64,000 nucleotides of DNA, taken from the NCBI GenBank assembly GCA_020443075.1, contig JAGRIU010000060.1:22632-86631 (forward strand), read 5' to 3'. The DNA is from Alphaproteobacteria bacterium (GTDB lineage Bacteria; Pseudomonadota; Alphaproteobacteria; Micavibrionales; Micavibrionaceae). Both the position numbers and the translations under genes were made by a program. This document shows, one piece after another, positions 28,220 to 40,042 of the stretch. The first letter of the stretch is position 1; each line of letters starts with the position of its first letter. Below the pieces are notes generated by a model, which saw nothing but the letters and a program-made list of their open reading frames with translations, did not search any database and was not told the origin of the DNA.

Positions 28220-29224
28220 ATGAGCTTTACAGCCATGCAAAACGAAGAAGCCAATCCTTTGAAACCGCAGCCTGAATGCCGCGGCCATATCTATGACAGC
28301 ATTTTGGAAACCATCGGCGCGACGCCGTTGGTCCGCGTGAAAAAGCTTCAGGAAAAATACGGATTGCAGGCCGAAATCCTCGCCAAACTCGAATTTTTCA
28401 ATCCCATCGCTTCGGTAAAGGACCGGATTGCCTTTTCCATGATCGAAGACGCCGAGCGCGCCGGAAAAATCTCGCCGGGAAAAACGGTGATCATCGAACC
28501 GACATCCGGAAACACCGGTATCGCTCTGGCGTTTGTCGCCGTATGCAAAGGCTACCGCGTGATTCTAACGATGCCGGAATCCATGTCTTTGGAGCGCCGC
28601 AAAATGCTGGCCTTCTATGGCGCGGAAATTATGCTCACCCCGGCTGAAAAAGGCATGAAAGGCGCGATCGAGCGCGCAGGCGCGTTAATGGAGGAACATG
28701 GCGCGGCAGGCTTCATGCCCTCGCAGTTTACCAACCCGGCCAACCCGCAAATCCACCGCGAAACCACAGCACTGGAAATCTGGAACGATACGCAAGGCGC
28801 CGTCGATATTCTGGTTGCCGGTGTGGGGACAGGCGGGACTCTAACCGGGATCTCGCAAGTCCTCAAAGCCAAAAAGCCGGGCTTCATGACCTACGCGGTC
28901 GAGCCGGCAGAAAGCCCCGTGATCGCAGGCGGTGATCCCAGCCCCCATAAAATTCAGGGCATCGGTGCGGGCTTTATCCCCGAGATTTTGGATACGAAAC
29001 TGATTGACCAGGCAATCCCGGTCAGCAGCGCCAAGGCCATCGAAACAGCGCGCGAAGTCGCACGCCTTGAAGGTATCCCCGGCGGCATTTCCTCCGGCGC
29101 CGCCATGGCCGCCGCGATCGAAGTCGCCAAGCGCCCGGAAAGCAAAGGCAAAACCATCGTTGTCATTATTCCGTCCTTCGCCGAACGCTATATCTCCACC
29201 GCGCTGTTTGAAGGGCTGGGGTAA
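28220..29224 (+). CDS. cysK: Cysteine synthase A (O-acetylserine sulfhydrylase)
   Basis: 334 residues. PLP enzyme forming cysteine from O-acetylserine and sulfide. Lys67 in NPIASVKDRIAF binds PLP; EPTSGNTGIALAF is the substrate loop; GVGTGGTLTG binds the PLP phosphate; PGGISSGAA is near the C-terminus. AAGGAGAAG precedes the start. The close spacing to fdxA suggests one transcript. Confidence 0.95.
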   Translation: MSFTAMQNEEANPLKPQPECRGHIYDSILETIGATPLVRVKKLQEKYGLQAEILAKLEFFNPIASVKDRIAFSMIEDAERAGKISPGKTVIIEPTSGNTGIALAFVAVCKGYRVILTMPESMSLERRKMLAFYGAEIMLTPAEKGMKGAIERAGALMEEHGAAGFMPSQFTNPANPQIHRETTALEIWNDTQGAVDILVAGVGTGGTLTGISQVLKAKKPGFMTYAVEPAESPVIAGGDPSPHKIQGIGAGFIPEILDTKLIDQAIPVSSAKAIETAREVARLEGIPGGISSGAAMAAAIEVAKRPESKGKTIVVIIPSFAERYISTALFEGLG

Positions 29225-29237
29225 AAGGAACGCCAAG

Positions 29238-33006
<3,769 letters not shown>

Positions 33007-33014
33007 ACTGTCTA

Positions 33015-33113
33015 TTTAAACCACCAAGCGCGCCAAGACCAACAAGAAATCCACAATATCTACAGTTCAAATGTTTAACGACAAGAACGCTTGGCGATCT
33101 TGGTGGTTATGAA
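33015..33113. repeat. Long inverted repeat filling the mutS-dut gap (TTTAAACCAC...GTGGTTATGAA family)
   Basis: AACCACCAAG (33019-33028) pairs perfectly with CTTGGTGGTT (33099-33108), and the next nine bases (CGCGCCAAG/CTTGGCGAT) pair at seven positions. The end sequences TTTAAACCAC and GTGGTTATGAA recur at 36397-36500. The element nearly spans the whole intergenic space. Confidence 0.75.
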
Positions 33114-33572
33114 TTAGTCCTTCCCCGTCGAACCAAAGCCGCCGTCGCCGCGTGCGGTTTCATCAAGGTCTTTCACCACTTCCCACGCCACATGTTCAAA
33201 GCGCTCGACGACCATCTGCGCGATACGCATACCGCGTTCGATGGTAAAAGGCTCTTTGCCGTGATTGATCAGAATAACTTTGATTTCACCGCGGTAATCC
33301 GCATCAATCGTCCCGGGCGTATTGAGCACCGTCACTCCGTGCTTGATGGCAAGGCCCGAACGCGGACGGATTTGCGCTTCATAGCCTTCGGGCAGGGCAA
33401 TCGCCAGCCCCGTCGGCACCAAAGCGCGCTCGCCAGCCCCGAGTTCAATGGCTTCTTCCAACGCCGCCGAAAGGTCCATCCCCGCCGATTGCGCCGTCGC
33501 ATAGCTCGGCAGGTTCAGTCCCACAGCATGTTCTAGCGGCATCAGTTTGACTTTGGTTTCATTCAGCGGCAT
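33114..33572 (-). CDS. dut: dUTP diphosphatase
   Basis: 152 residues, trimeric type. Removes dUTP and supplies dUMP. Motifs: [10 protein letters not shown] (1), [10 protein letters not shown] (2), [17 protein letters not shown] (3), [10 protein letters not shown] (4) and [10 protein letters not shown] (5), all in order. The start overlaps the coaBC end by 14 bases, so it follows coaBC in one operon. Confidence 0.96.
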   Translation of the reverse strand: MPLNETKVKLMPLEHAVGLNLPSYATAQSAGMDLSAALEEAIELGAGERALVPTGLAIALPEGYEAQIRPRSGLAIKHGVTVLNTPGTIDADYRGEIKVILINHGKEPFTIERGMRIAQMVVERFEHVAWEVVKDLDETARGDGGFGSTGKD

Positions 33573-34839
33573 CGTTCATCTGTCCTTTTATAGCCTTAAA
33601 ATAATCGGCAATGGCTTGTGTCAATCTCTCACCCACGGCGCTTTTGCTCATGGCGCCCCAATCATCGGTTGTCTTTGCCGATATAAAATAGACATGATTC
33701 TCGTCCTCGCCAAACACCTTTTTATCGTCCCCGCCGACCTGATTGGCTAAAATCCAGTCACAGCCCTTACGAGCCAGTTTGCCCTTGGCGTGCTCCAGAA
33801 CACCCTGCGTTTCCGCGGCAAATCCGGCAACCAGAGCAGGTCGCTGTGCATGATGGGATAGGATATACAAAATATCTGGGTTCTCTTTCAAAGAAAGCTG
33901 CGGAATTGTGCCTTCGGCGTCTTTTTTAATTTTTTGTTCTGCCGGAGCACTTGCGCGCCAATCACTGACCGCCGCCGCGCACACGGCAATATCGCAGGGC
34001 AGAGCAGCTTCACAGGCCGCTAACATCTCCTGCGCGGTTTCAACGCGGATTGTCCGAACGCCGAACGGGTCGGGCAGGGCGGTCGGACCGCTCACCAGCG
34101 TAACGTCCGCTCCGAAATCTGCCAGAGCCTGTGCAATCGCATGCCCTTGCTTACCCGAAGAACGGTTGCCGATAAAACGCACAGGATCAAGCGACTCATA
34201 AGTTGGCCCGCTGGTCACAAGGGCGCGAAGGCTTTTCAGATGCGGGGATGATGTGATGAGGGGATGAGGCGAATCTCCCGTCATCCCTTCATCCAATAAT
34301 CCCTTAATCCGATCAAAGATCGTTCCCGGCTCGCTCATCCGTCCGGGCCCATGTTCGCCGCACGCCATATCGCCTTCTTCGGGGCCTGCAAACTTTATCC
34401 CTCTGTTTTTTAAGGAGTTTACATTGGTGCAAGTCGCGTCATTGACCCACATAGCATGGTTCATCGCCGGTGCAATCAGGATCGGTTTATTCGCGGCAAG
34501 CAACATCGTGCTGGCTAGATCCTGCGCTAGCCCGTGCGCCATTTGCGCGATAATATTAGCGCTCGCCGGAGCCACAACAATCAAATCGGCCTCCCGCGAG
34601 AGGCGAATATGTCCCATCTCTGTCTCGTCCTTAAGCGACCAGAGATCCGTATAAACAGGCTCTTCACACAGGGCCGAAACCGAAAGAGGCGTGACGAAAT
34701 GCGACCCGCCTTCGGTGAGAATACAGCGCACCTTCGCCCCGTCTTTCTTCAGTAGGCGGATCAATTCCAGCGATTTATAAGCGGCAATACCGCCGCTGAT
34801 CACCAGCAGGATCGAAAGGTCTTTCAGGTTTTGTGTCAT
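33559..34839 (-). CDS. coaBC: CoaBC, phosphopantothenoylcysteine synthetase/decarboxylase, with an inserted repeat
   Basis: 426 residues from ATG 34839 ([20 protein letters not shown]). The N-terminal flavin decarboxylase domain has [15 protein letters not shown], the active-site His in [14 protein letters not shown] and PAMNHAMW. The C-terminal CTP-dependent synthetase has [21 protein letters not shown]. The linker between the domains contains [17 protein letters not shown], encoded by a repeat element (34243-34310), a site where extra sequence should be tolerated. Two steps of coenzyme A synthesis. Confidence 0.95.
   Translation of the reverse strand: MTQNLKDLSILLVISGGIAAYKSLELIRLLKKDGAKVRCILTEGGSHFVTPLSVSALCEEPVYTDLWSLKDETEMGHIRLSREADLIVVAPASANIIAQMAHGLAQDLASTMLLAANKPILIAPAMNHAMWVNDATCTNVNSLKNRGIKFAGPEEGDMACGEHGPGRMSEPGTIFDRIKGLLDEGMTGDSPHPLITSSPHLKSLRALVTSGPTYESLDPVRFIGNRSSGKQGHAIAQALADFGADVTLVSGPTALPDPFGVRTIRVETAQEMLAACEAALPCDIAVCAAAVSDWRASAPAEQKIKKDAEGTIPQLSLKENPDILYILSHHAQRPALVAGFAAETQGVLEHAKGKLARKGCDWILANQVGGDDKKVFGEDENHVYFISAKTTDDWGAMSKSAVGERLTQAIADYFKAIKGQMNDAAE
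34243..34310. repeat. GATGAGGGGATGAGG element, copy in coaBC
   Basis: Shares GATGAGGGGATGAGG and the arms GGGATGA/TCATCCC, 13 bases apart, with the ygfZ copy at 13411-13470. The two copies are translated in different frames, so the DNA rather than a peptide is what is conserved. Confidence 0.75.
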
Positions 34840-34857
34840 AGCAAGATCATTATAATG

Positions 34858-34890
34858 AAAAAGCCCCGCCGATAAAAGCGGGGCCTTTTG
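34858..34890 (-). terminator. Intrinsic terminator of the Ala/Asp/Glu-rich protein gene
   Basis: GCCCCGC (34863-34869) and GCGGGGC (34878-34884) form the stem with an eight-base loop; on the minus strand the hairpin is followed by TTTTTC. It lies 30 bases past the stop at 34918. Confidence 0.85.
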
Positions 34891-34917
34891 CAAATTCTGT
34901 ATTGAAAGGGCTTACGA

Positions 34918-35454
34918 TTAGTGAGCCATTTCTTCCATATGATCAGCCGCATCATGAGCAGCATCTTCAGCCGTATCAGCAGCTTCGCCAGCCGCGTCAT
35001 GCGCTGCATCTGTTGCTTCTTGAACAGCTTCATCAGCGGTCATGCCGGAAGCATCTTCAGTGGCAGCTTCAGCCGCGTCTTCTACAGCGCCTTCAACGGC
35101 GTCAGCAGCATCGCTGGCAGCTTCTTCGGCAGCATCCATAGCTTCGCTAGCCATGTCGTCTGCTTCAACAGCCATATCATGGGCCGCTTCAGCAGTATCT
35201 TCAGCCATAGCAGCTGCGTCATCAGCCGCTTCAGTCATAGCGTTCGACGCATCTTCCGAAATTTGCTGGATAGAATCTGAAATGTTTGAAAAACCATCTT
35301 GCATAGCGCTGGCGGCTTCGCTACCGGCGGCAGGCTCGATATAGGAAACGTCCGTTCCCGTGTTGCTGACATTGTTGTAGATTGCAAAGATTGCAACCAG
35401 ACCGGCAGCCAGCACAACGCCGGAATAAACGATAGATTTTGTAAAGTTATTCAT
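34918..35454 (-). CDS. Membrane-anchored Ala/Asp/Glu-rich helical repeat protein
   Basis: 178 residues. One N-terminal anchor (IVYSGVVLAAGLVAIFAIY, about 8-26) is followed by a low-complexity region from about 50 to the end made of Ala, Asp, Glu and Met, with repeats of the type AEDTAEAAHDMA and AAEEAASDAADA. The spacing of Ala suggests a long amphipathic helix, like LEA or apolipoprotein-type sequences. Net charge is strongly negative. No family recognised. Upstream are three palindromes (35494-35549) that suggest tight regulation, and a strong terminator follows, so it is a single-gene unit. Confidence 0.75.
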   Translation of the reverse strand: MNNFTKSIVYSGVVLAAGLVAIFAIYNNVSNTGTDVSYIEPAAGSEAASAMQDGFSNISDSIQQISEDASNAMTEAADDAAAMAEDTAEAAHDMAVEADDMASEAMDAAEEAASDAADAVEGAVEDAAEAATEDASGMTADEAVQEATDAAHDAAGEAADTAEDAAHDAADHMEEMAH

Positions 35455-35493
35455 GGAACGAGTCCTCTCCTTTAATCCTCACAGTATGAATGT

Positions 35494-35549
35494 CTACACA
35501 GTGTAGTTAGCGCATAGCTATGCGCCTTTATACTATTGTTTGTCAATAG
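35494..35549 (-). promoter_or_regulatory. Cluster of three palindromes upstream of the Ala-rich protein gene
   Basis: In order: CTACAC-A-GTGTAG (35494-35506), the perfect 16-mer GCGCATAGCTATGCGC (35510-35525), and CTATTG-TTTGT-CAATAG (35533-35549). A minus-strand TTGACA (35546-35541) lies inside the third. They are good operator candidates; I could not place a convincing -10 box. Confidence 0.55.
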
Positions 35550-35601
35550 AAAAAACATATTCAACTGAGCAGGTATGAATTTAACATATCGCGCAAAAAT
35601 G

Positions 35602-36390
35602 TCAAGTTTTCAATCCGGAATGAATAGCAACAATCCCCGCCGATAAATTCGTATAACCCGCCTGCGCAAAACCGGCCTCGCGCATCCGCGCCGCCAAAGC
35701 CTCTTGCCGCGGCATTTTTCGAATGCTCTCTACCAGATATTGATAGCTGTCGCGGTCATTGGCCACGCGCGCACCAATCTCCGGGATGACACTATAAGAG
35801 TATAAATCATAAGCCTTGGCCAGCAGGCGCGGGCGCACATGCGAAAACTCCAGACAGTAAAACCGCCCGCCGGGCTTCAAAACACGCACGGCTTCGCGCA
35901 AGGCCTGATCAATCCGCGTCACGTTGCGCAGCCCGAAGGCAATTGTATAGACATCAAAGTGATTGTCGGGGAAGGGAAGATCCTCGGCATTGCCCGTCAC
36001 CCAATCAAAATCATCCAGCCAGCCGCGGTCAATCGCGCGCCCCCGCCCGACCTCCAGCATATGCGGATTGATATCGCATACCACAATTTTCCCTCCCCCT
36101 TCTTGGGGGGGAGGGTTAGGGAGGGGGGGGACTCTATCTATCTTTCGACGTAGCCGAAACGCAATATCACCCGTGCCGCCGGCCACATCCAAAAAACGCT
36201 GACCCGTGCGCGGGCGGATCATCCGCACCAGACGGTCCTTCCAGATCCGGTGCAGTCCGCCGGACATAAGGTCATTCATCAAATCGTAGCTTTCCGCCAC
36301 CGAATCGAAGACCCCGCGCACCAATCCGGTTTTTTCTTCCGGACTGACGCTGCGCTCGCCAAATTGTGTGCTTTCAGGATTTTGTTTCAT
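35602..36390 (-). CDS. ubiE: UbiE, demethylmenaquinone/ubiquinone C-methyltransferase, with an inserted repeat
   Basis: 262 residues. SAM-dependent C-methylation in ubiquinone (and menaquinone) synthesis. Family marks: FDSVAESYDLMNDLMSGGLHR, FLDVAGGTGDIAF (SAM site), VTGNAEDLPFPDNHFD, IAFGLRNVTR. Between the first and second strands lies VPPLPNPPPQEGGGK, where relatives have only a few residues; the DNA there is a palindromic repeat (36090-36133). Works with ispB and ubiK products. Confidence 0.94.
   Translation of the reverse strand: MKQNPESTQFGERSVSPEEKTGLVRGVFDSVAESYDLMNDLMSGGLHRIWKDRLVRMIRPRTGQRFLDVAGGTGDIAFRLRRKIDRVPPLPNPPPQEGGGKIVVCDINPHMLEVGRGRAIDRGWLDDFDWVTGNAEDLPFPDNHFDVYTIAFGLRNVTRIDQALREAVRVLKPGGRFYCLEFSHVRPRLLAKAYDLYSYSVIPEIGARVANDRDSYQYLVESIRKMPRQEALAARMREAGFAQAGYTNLSAGIVAIHSGLKT
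36090..36133. repeat. Palindromic element inside ubiE
   Basis: CCCTCCCCCTTC and a run of G/GAGGGTTAGGGAGGGGG form a G/C hairpin. Read in the minus direction it encodes PPLPNPPP, typical of a widely dispersed bacterial repeat with CCCTAACCCTCCC. It sits in frame in the methyltransferase domain. Confidence 0.8.
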
Positions 36391-36396
36391 AGAGCT

Positions 36397-36500
36397 TTTA
36401 AACCACAGAGATGAAGGAGTGAAAAGGAGATAAAAGAGAGTTTTAAATATTTTTCTCTTTCAACTCTGTTTTTACTCTTTAAACTCTGTGGTTATGAAAC
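36397..36500. repeat. TTTAAACCAC...GTGGTTATGAA element between ubiE and murJ
   Basis: AACCACAGAG (36401-36410) and CTCTGTGGTT (36484-36493) are perfect 10-bp arms of a longer imperfect hairpin. The outer ends match the mutS-dut element (33015-33113). The right end contains GTTATGAA, whose ATG (36494) is the probable murJ start codon. Confidence 0.75.
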
Positions 36501-38044
36501 TGGCCAAAGCAATGGCGACGGTGGCGGGCTTAACGGGCCTCTCGCGCATCGCCGGATTTATTCGCGATATTTTGACGGCAGCCATTCTCGGCGCGGGGCC
36601 TTTGGCCGACGCGTTTTTCGTCGCGCTCAAGCTCCCCAACTTCTTCCGCCGCGTCACCGCCGAAGGAGCCTTCAGCGTCGCCTTCGTCCCGCTCTATAGT
36701 GAAAAGCTGGAAAAAGAAGATCGCGCGCGCGCCGATTTGTTCGCTTCCAATGCGTTCATGGTCATGCTCAGCTTTCTAACCGTTCTCACGTTGTTGGCAT
36801 TAGCGGCCATGCCTTATATTATCGACGTCATCGCGCCGGGCTTTGAAAGCGGATCGGAGCGCTACGAAGCCGCCATAGAGCTTTCGCGCATTACCTTTCC
36901 CTATCTGCTTTTTATGTCCTTAACGGCGCTACTGGGCGGGGTTTTGAATGCTCTGGACCGTTTTGCGCCGTTCGCCTTCGCCCCCGTGTTGTTTAACCTG
37001 TGTCTGATCGCCGCGCTGCTGCTCAACGGTTTTTTCGAAAGCGCAGGCCACGCGCTCTCCTACGGCATTCTAGCCGCCGGCGTGCTACAGCTTCTCTGGC
37101 TGTATACCAGCGCCCGCAGACAAGGCTTTCACTTGAAAATCGCCGTGCCGCGCATCGACGCGGACATGAAGCGCCTGTTTAAACTGATGGGGCCGGGCAT
37201 TATTGGCGCGGGCGTCGTGCATATCAATCTCTTCGCCGATATGATCATCGCCTCGTTTTTGCAGGAAGGCTCGATCTCTTTTCTTTATTATGCCGACCGT
37301 TTGAACCAGCTTCCGCTCGGCGTCGTCGGGATTGCCGTGGGCACGGCGCTGCTGCCTATGCTCTCCAAAGCGCTCGCCGCCGACAATCTGGAGGAGGGGC
37401 GCAACCTGTTTAACCGCGCGCTGGAATTTTGCTTGTTGCTCGCGCTACCCGCGGCGCTGGCTTTAGGCGTGATCGCGCATGAGCTTGTGACTGTTTTGTT
37501 CCAGCGCGGCGCATTTGACGCGCATGACACGCAAATGACCTCGATGGTCCTGATTTGCTACGCCATAGGCTTGCCCGCCTACATAGCCACCAAGGTCTTT
37601 GCGACCGCCCACTGGGCACGCCACGACACAAAAACCCCGGTCAAAATCTCTATTTTCGCGACCCTGATCAACATTGCCTTATGCCTCGTCTTCATCCAGT
37701 TCATCGGCGTGGCGGGCATCGCGCTGGGCACGGGATTAACAGGCTGGCTGCAATTCGCCGCCTATGTCCGCAGCCTGCGCGCCCATCCGGCGGCCCGTTT
37801 CGATGAACGATTCCGACGCGCCGCCCCGCGCATTATTCTCTCGTCCTGCATTATGGCGGCCACGCTGTTTGTCGTCGCACGTCTTCTGCAAGGCATGATC
37901 TATGAACCCGGCATTCCCAAATATATAGCCTTGGCGGCGCTGGTGGCTTCCGGCCTGATCGCCTACGCGGCCTCCACACACATCAGCGGTGCATTCAAAC
38001 TCACCGATTTAAAACGATACTTAGTGAAAAGGACAAAAACATGA
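36494..38044 (+). CDS. murJ: MurJ, lipid II flippase
   Basis: 516 residues from ATG 36494; GTG 36488 is also in frame. Moves lipid II across the inner membrane for peptidoglycan synthesis. About 14 hydrophobic helices are seen. The family start GLTGLSRIAGFIRDILTAAILG and PNFFRRVTAEGAFSVAFVPLY are well conserved. Start and 5' leader lie in a repeat element. The stop overlaps the trpS start by four bases (ATGA), indicating translational coupling. Confidence 0.95.
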   Translation: MKLAKAMATVAGLTGLSRIAGFIRDILTAAILGAGPLADAFFVALKLPNFFRRVTAEGAFSVAFVPLYSEKLEKEDRARADLFASNAFMVMLSFLTVLTLLALAAMPYIIDVIAPGFESGSERYEAAIELSRITFPYLLFMSLTALLGGVLNALDRFAPFAFAPVLFNLCLIAALLLNGFFESAGHALSYGILAAGVLQLLWLYTSARRQGFHLKIAVPRIDADMKRLFKLMGPGIIGAGVVHINLFADMIIASFLQEGSISFLYYADRLNQLPLGVVGIAVGTALLPMLSKALAADNLEEGRNLFNRALEFCLLLALPAALALGVIAHELVTVLFQRGAFDAHDTQMTSMVLICYAIGLPAYIATKVFATAHWARHDTKTPVKISIFATLINIALCLVFIQFIGVAGIALGTGLTGWLQFAAYVRSLRAHPAARFDERFRRAAPRIILSSCIMAATLFVVARLLQGMIYEPGIPKYIALAALVASGLIAYAASTHISGAFKLTDLKRYLVKRTKT

Positions 38045-39048
38045 AACGTATTCTCTCCGGCATGCAGCCCACAGCGCAGCTCCATTTGGGCAATTATCTC
38101 GGCGCGCTGAAAAACTGGGTGGCCCTGCAAAATGAGCCGGACAGCGAGAATTTCTATATGGTGGCCGACCTGCACGCCATTACGGTGCCTCAGGAACCCG
38201 AAGCGCTGCGCGCCGCCACGCGGGAAATCGCCGCCGCTTATATCGCGGGCGGAATCGACCCGGCCAAATCCTCGATTTTTGTCCAGTCTGCCGTACCGGG
38301 CCATTCCGAGCTCATGTGGTTGCTGGCAACGATGACCCAGATGGGCAAGCTGGAACGCATGACCCAGTTCAAGGACAAGGCGGGTAAAAATGCCGAGCGC
38401 GCAGGGCTGGGCCTGTTTGCCTATCCGGTGCTGATGGCCGCCGATATCCTGATCTACAAAGCTACGCATGTGCCGGTCGGTGAAGACCAGAAACAGCATC
38501 TGGAACTCGCCCGCGAAGTGGCCTCCACGTTTAACACGCGCTACGGACAAGACTTCTTTATCCAGCCCGAACCCTTCATCATGGGCGCCGCCGCCCGCGT
38601 GATGAGCTTACAGGACGGCACAAAGAAAATGAGCAAATCCGATGCCAGCGAAAAAAGCCGGATTAACTTAACCGACGATGCCGAGACCATCGCCAAAAAG
38701 ATCAAAAAAGCCCAAACTGACCCTGAAGCCTTGCCGGAAACGCTGGCAGGATTAGAAGGGCGTCCGGGCGCGAAAAATCTGGTGACGATTTACGCGGCGC
38801 TGGCCGATATCACGCCCGAGGCAGTGATAAAAGACTGCGCCGGAAAAGGCTGGGGCGAATTCAAATCCGCACTGGCCGATCTCGCCGTGGAAAAACTCGC
38901 GCCTATGACGCGTCGCATGCAAGAACTCATGAGCGATCCGGCTGAGATTGACCGTATTTTGGCGCAGGGAAGTGAAAAAGCTGGTGCGCTGGCCGAGCAA
39001 ACGGTTCGGCAAACGCGTGAAATTATGGGCTTCTGGCAACGCCCTTAA
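38041..39048 (+). CDS. trpS: Tryptophanyl-tRNA synthetase
   Basis: 335 residues, class I. The HIGH-type motif is QLHLGNYLGAL and the KMSKS motif TKKMSKSDAS. MVADLHAIT and VGEDQKQHLELAREVA are in the Rossmann domain. It charges tRNA-Trp. Overlaps murJ, an order common in alphaproteobacteria. Confidence 0.97.
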   Translation: MKRILSGMQPTAQLHLGNYLGALKNWVALQNEPDSENFYMVADLHAITVPQEPEALRAATREIAAAYIAGGIDPAKSSIFVQSAVPGHSELMWLLATMTQMGKLERMTQFKDKAGKNAERAGLGLFAYPVLMAADILIYKATHVPVGEDQKQHLELAREVASTFNTRYGQDFFIQPEPFIMGAAARVMSLQDGTKKMSKSDASEKSRINLTDDAETIAKKIKKAQTDPEALPETLAGLEGRPGAKNLVTIYAALADITPEAVIKDCAGKGWGEFKSALADLAVEKLAPMTRRMQELMSDPAEIDRILAQGSEKAGALAEQTVRQTREIMGFWQRP

Positions 39049-39147
39049 TGGTGTCTTTACATTCTCTCTGGCATCATGGATGCTGGTTTGCTATATTAAA
39101 CAAGCAGGTTCACTCATCTGCAGGGCTTTATATTTGGGAGTAAGCTT

Positions 39148-39816
39148 ATGCCTTGGTTGAAAAAATCAATTTTATCTCTATCGACTGTTGCGGCTTTGTC
39201 TATGTCGGCAGCGATTCCGGCAGCCAATGCCAGCGTGTTTGTCTGGCAAGCCGACGATCAAAGCGTCAGCGCCAGTTTCCCTGACTCATGGCAGCGCATC
39301 AGCAATCAGGCCCCTTCAACGCTTTTGACAATTAAAGCGCCCGGCGAATATGATTTTGCGACCTGCACCATCAGTAAGACGCCGGATGACCGTTTCAAAA
39401 TCTACCCCATTCACTACGCAGCTCAGATTCAGCGCGAATATGTCTCCCAGAACGTCTGGGATCGTTACTACCATGCGCAAACGAACCCGGTCTTTCACAT
39501 GGTAAAAGATGACAGCGGTCTGGGCCGCGGCTTTGCGACGATGTCTTCCGTATCTTATGAAACGGCCGTCGGGCCCAAAATGATAAAACGGGCCGTGGCC
39601 TTTGCCTCTTTGTATAATAAGGCAATTTATGTAGCGGAATGTTCCGCCGAACAAAGTGCCTATCCGCGCTGGCATAACGCATTCATGAGCTTCATGAAGT
39701 CCGTTGATTTCAAAGAATTCACCAATTACGCCCTAAGCGGCTACTACCGTAACTTTATCAGCGATGCGGATTACAAGGTCGTTGGCCCGACAATTTTTGA
39801 TACAACAAACCAGTAA
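39148..39816 (+). CDS. Exported protein of unknown function
   Basis: 222 residues. The signal peptide ends near AANAS-V. The mature domain contains VSASFPDSWQRISNQ and later AVAFASLYNKAIYVAECSAEQ, reminiscent of periplasmic PsbP/Mog1-like beta folds that often begin with (F-x-)P-x-W. Two Cys could pair. No firm family. A good terminator follows at 39841. Confidence 0.75.
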   Translation: MPWLKKSILSLSTVAALSMSAAIPAANASVFVWQADDQSVSASFPDSWQRISNQAPSTLLTIKAPGEYDFATCTISKTPDDRFKIYPIHYAAQIQREYVSQNVWDRYYHAQTNPVFHMVKDDSGLGRGFATMSSVSYETAVGPKMIKRAVAFASLYNKAIYVAECSAEQSAYPRWHNAFMSFMKSVDFKEFTNYALSGYYRNFISDADYKVVGPTIFDTTNQ

Positions 39817-39840
39817 TTGGCAAAAAATATTGTATAAAAC

Positions 39841-39875
39841 AAAAACGCGCTGCTCGTCGGTGCGTTTTTCTTTTG
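39841..39875 (+). terminator. Intrinsic terminator
   Basis: AAAAACGC (39841-39848) and GCGTTTTT (39862-39869) form the stem; the T-run continues TTTTTCTTTTG. Ends the preceding exported-protein gene. Confidence 0.8.
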
Positions 39876-40042
39876 CAGTTTCGAATCTTCGTTAAATCCC
39901 GAAAGCCGCGCGCCGTCAGCCTTTTTATGCCGCCGTGCTAATATAAAAGTGTAAAAAAGCAAAAAAGCGCCGTTGTTTTCTTGCACGGCCTTTCCGTTTT
40001 ATGCATATTTTTAACGAAAATAATCACTTCAGGGCGTAAAAC

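Noticed and set aside
35042..35344. Ser/Ala-rich open frame opposite the acidic repeat protein
   Set aside because: Its composition is the mirror of the GCN-rich coding strand; no start signals.
35518..35546. TTGACA as the -35 of a promoter for the Ala-rich protein
   Set aside because: No acceptable -10 box at 16-18 bases; kept only as part of the palindrome cluster.
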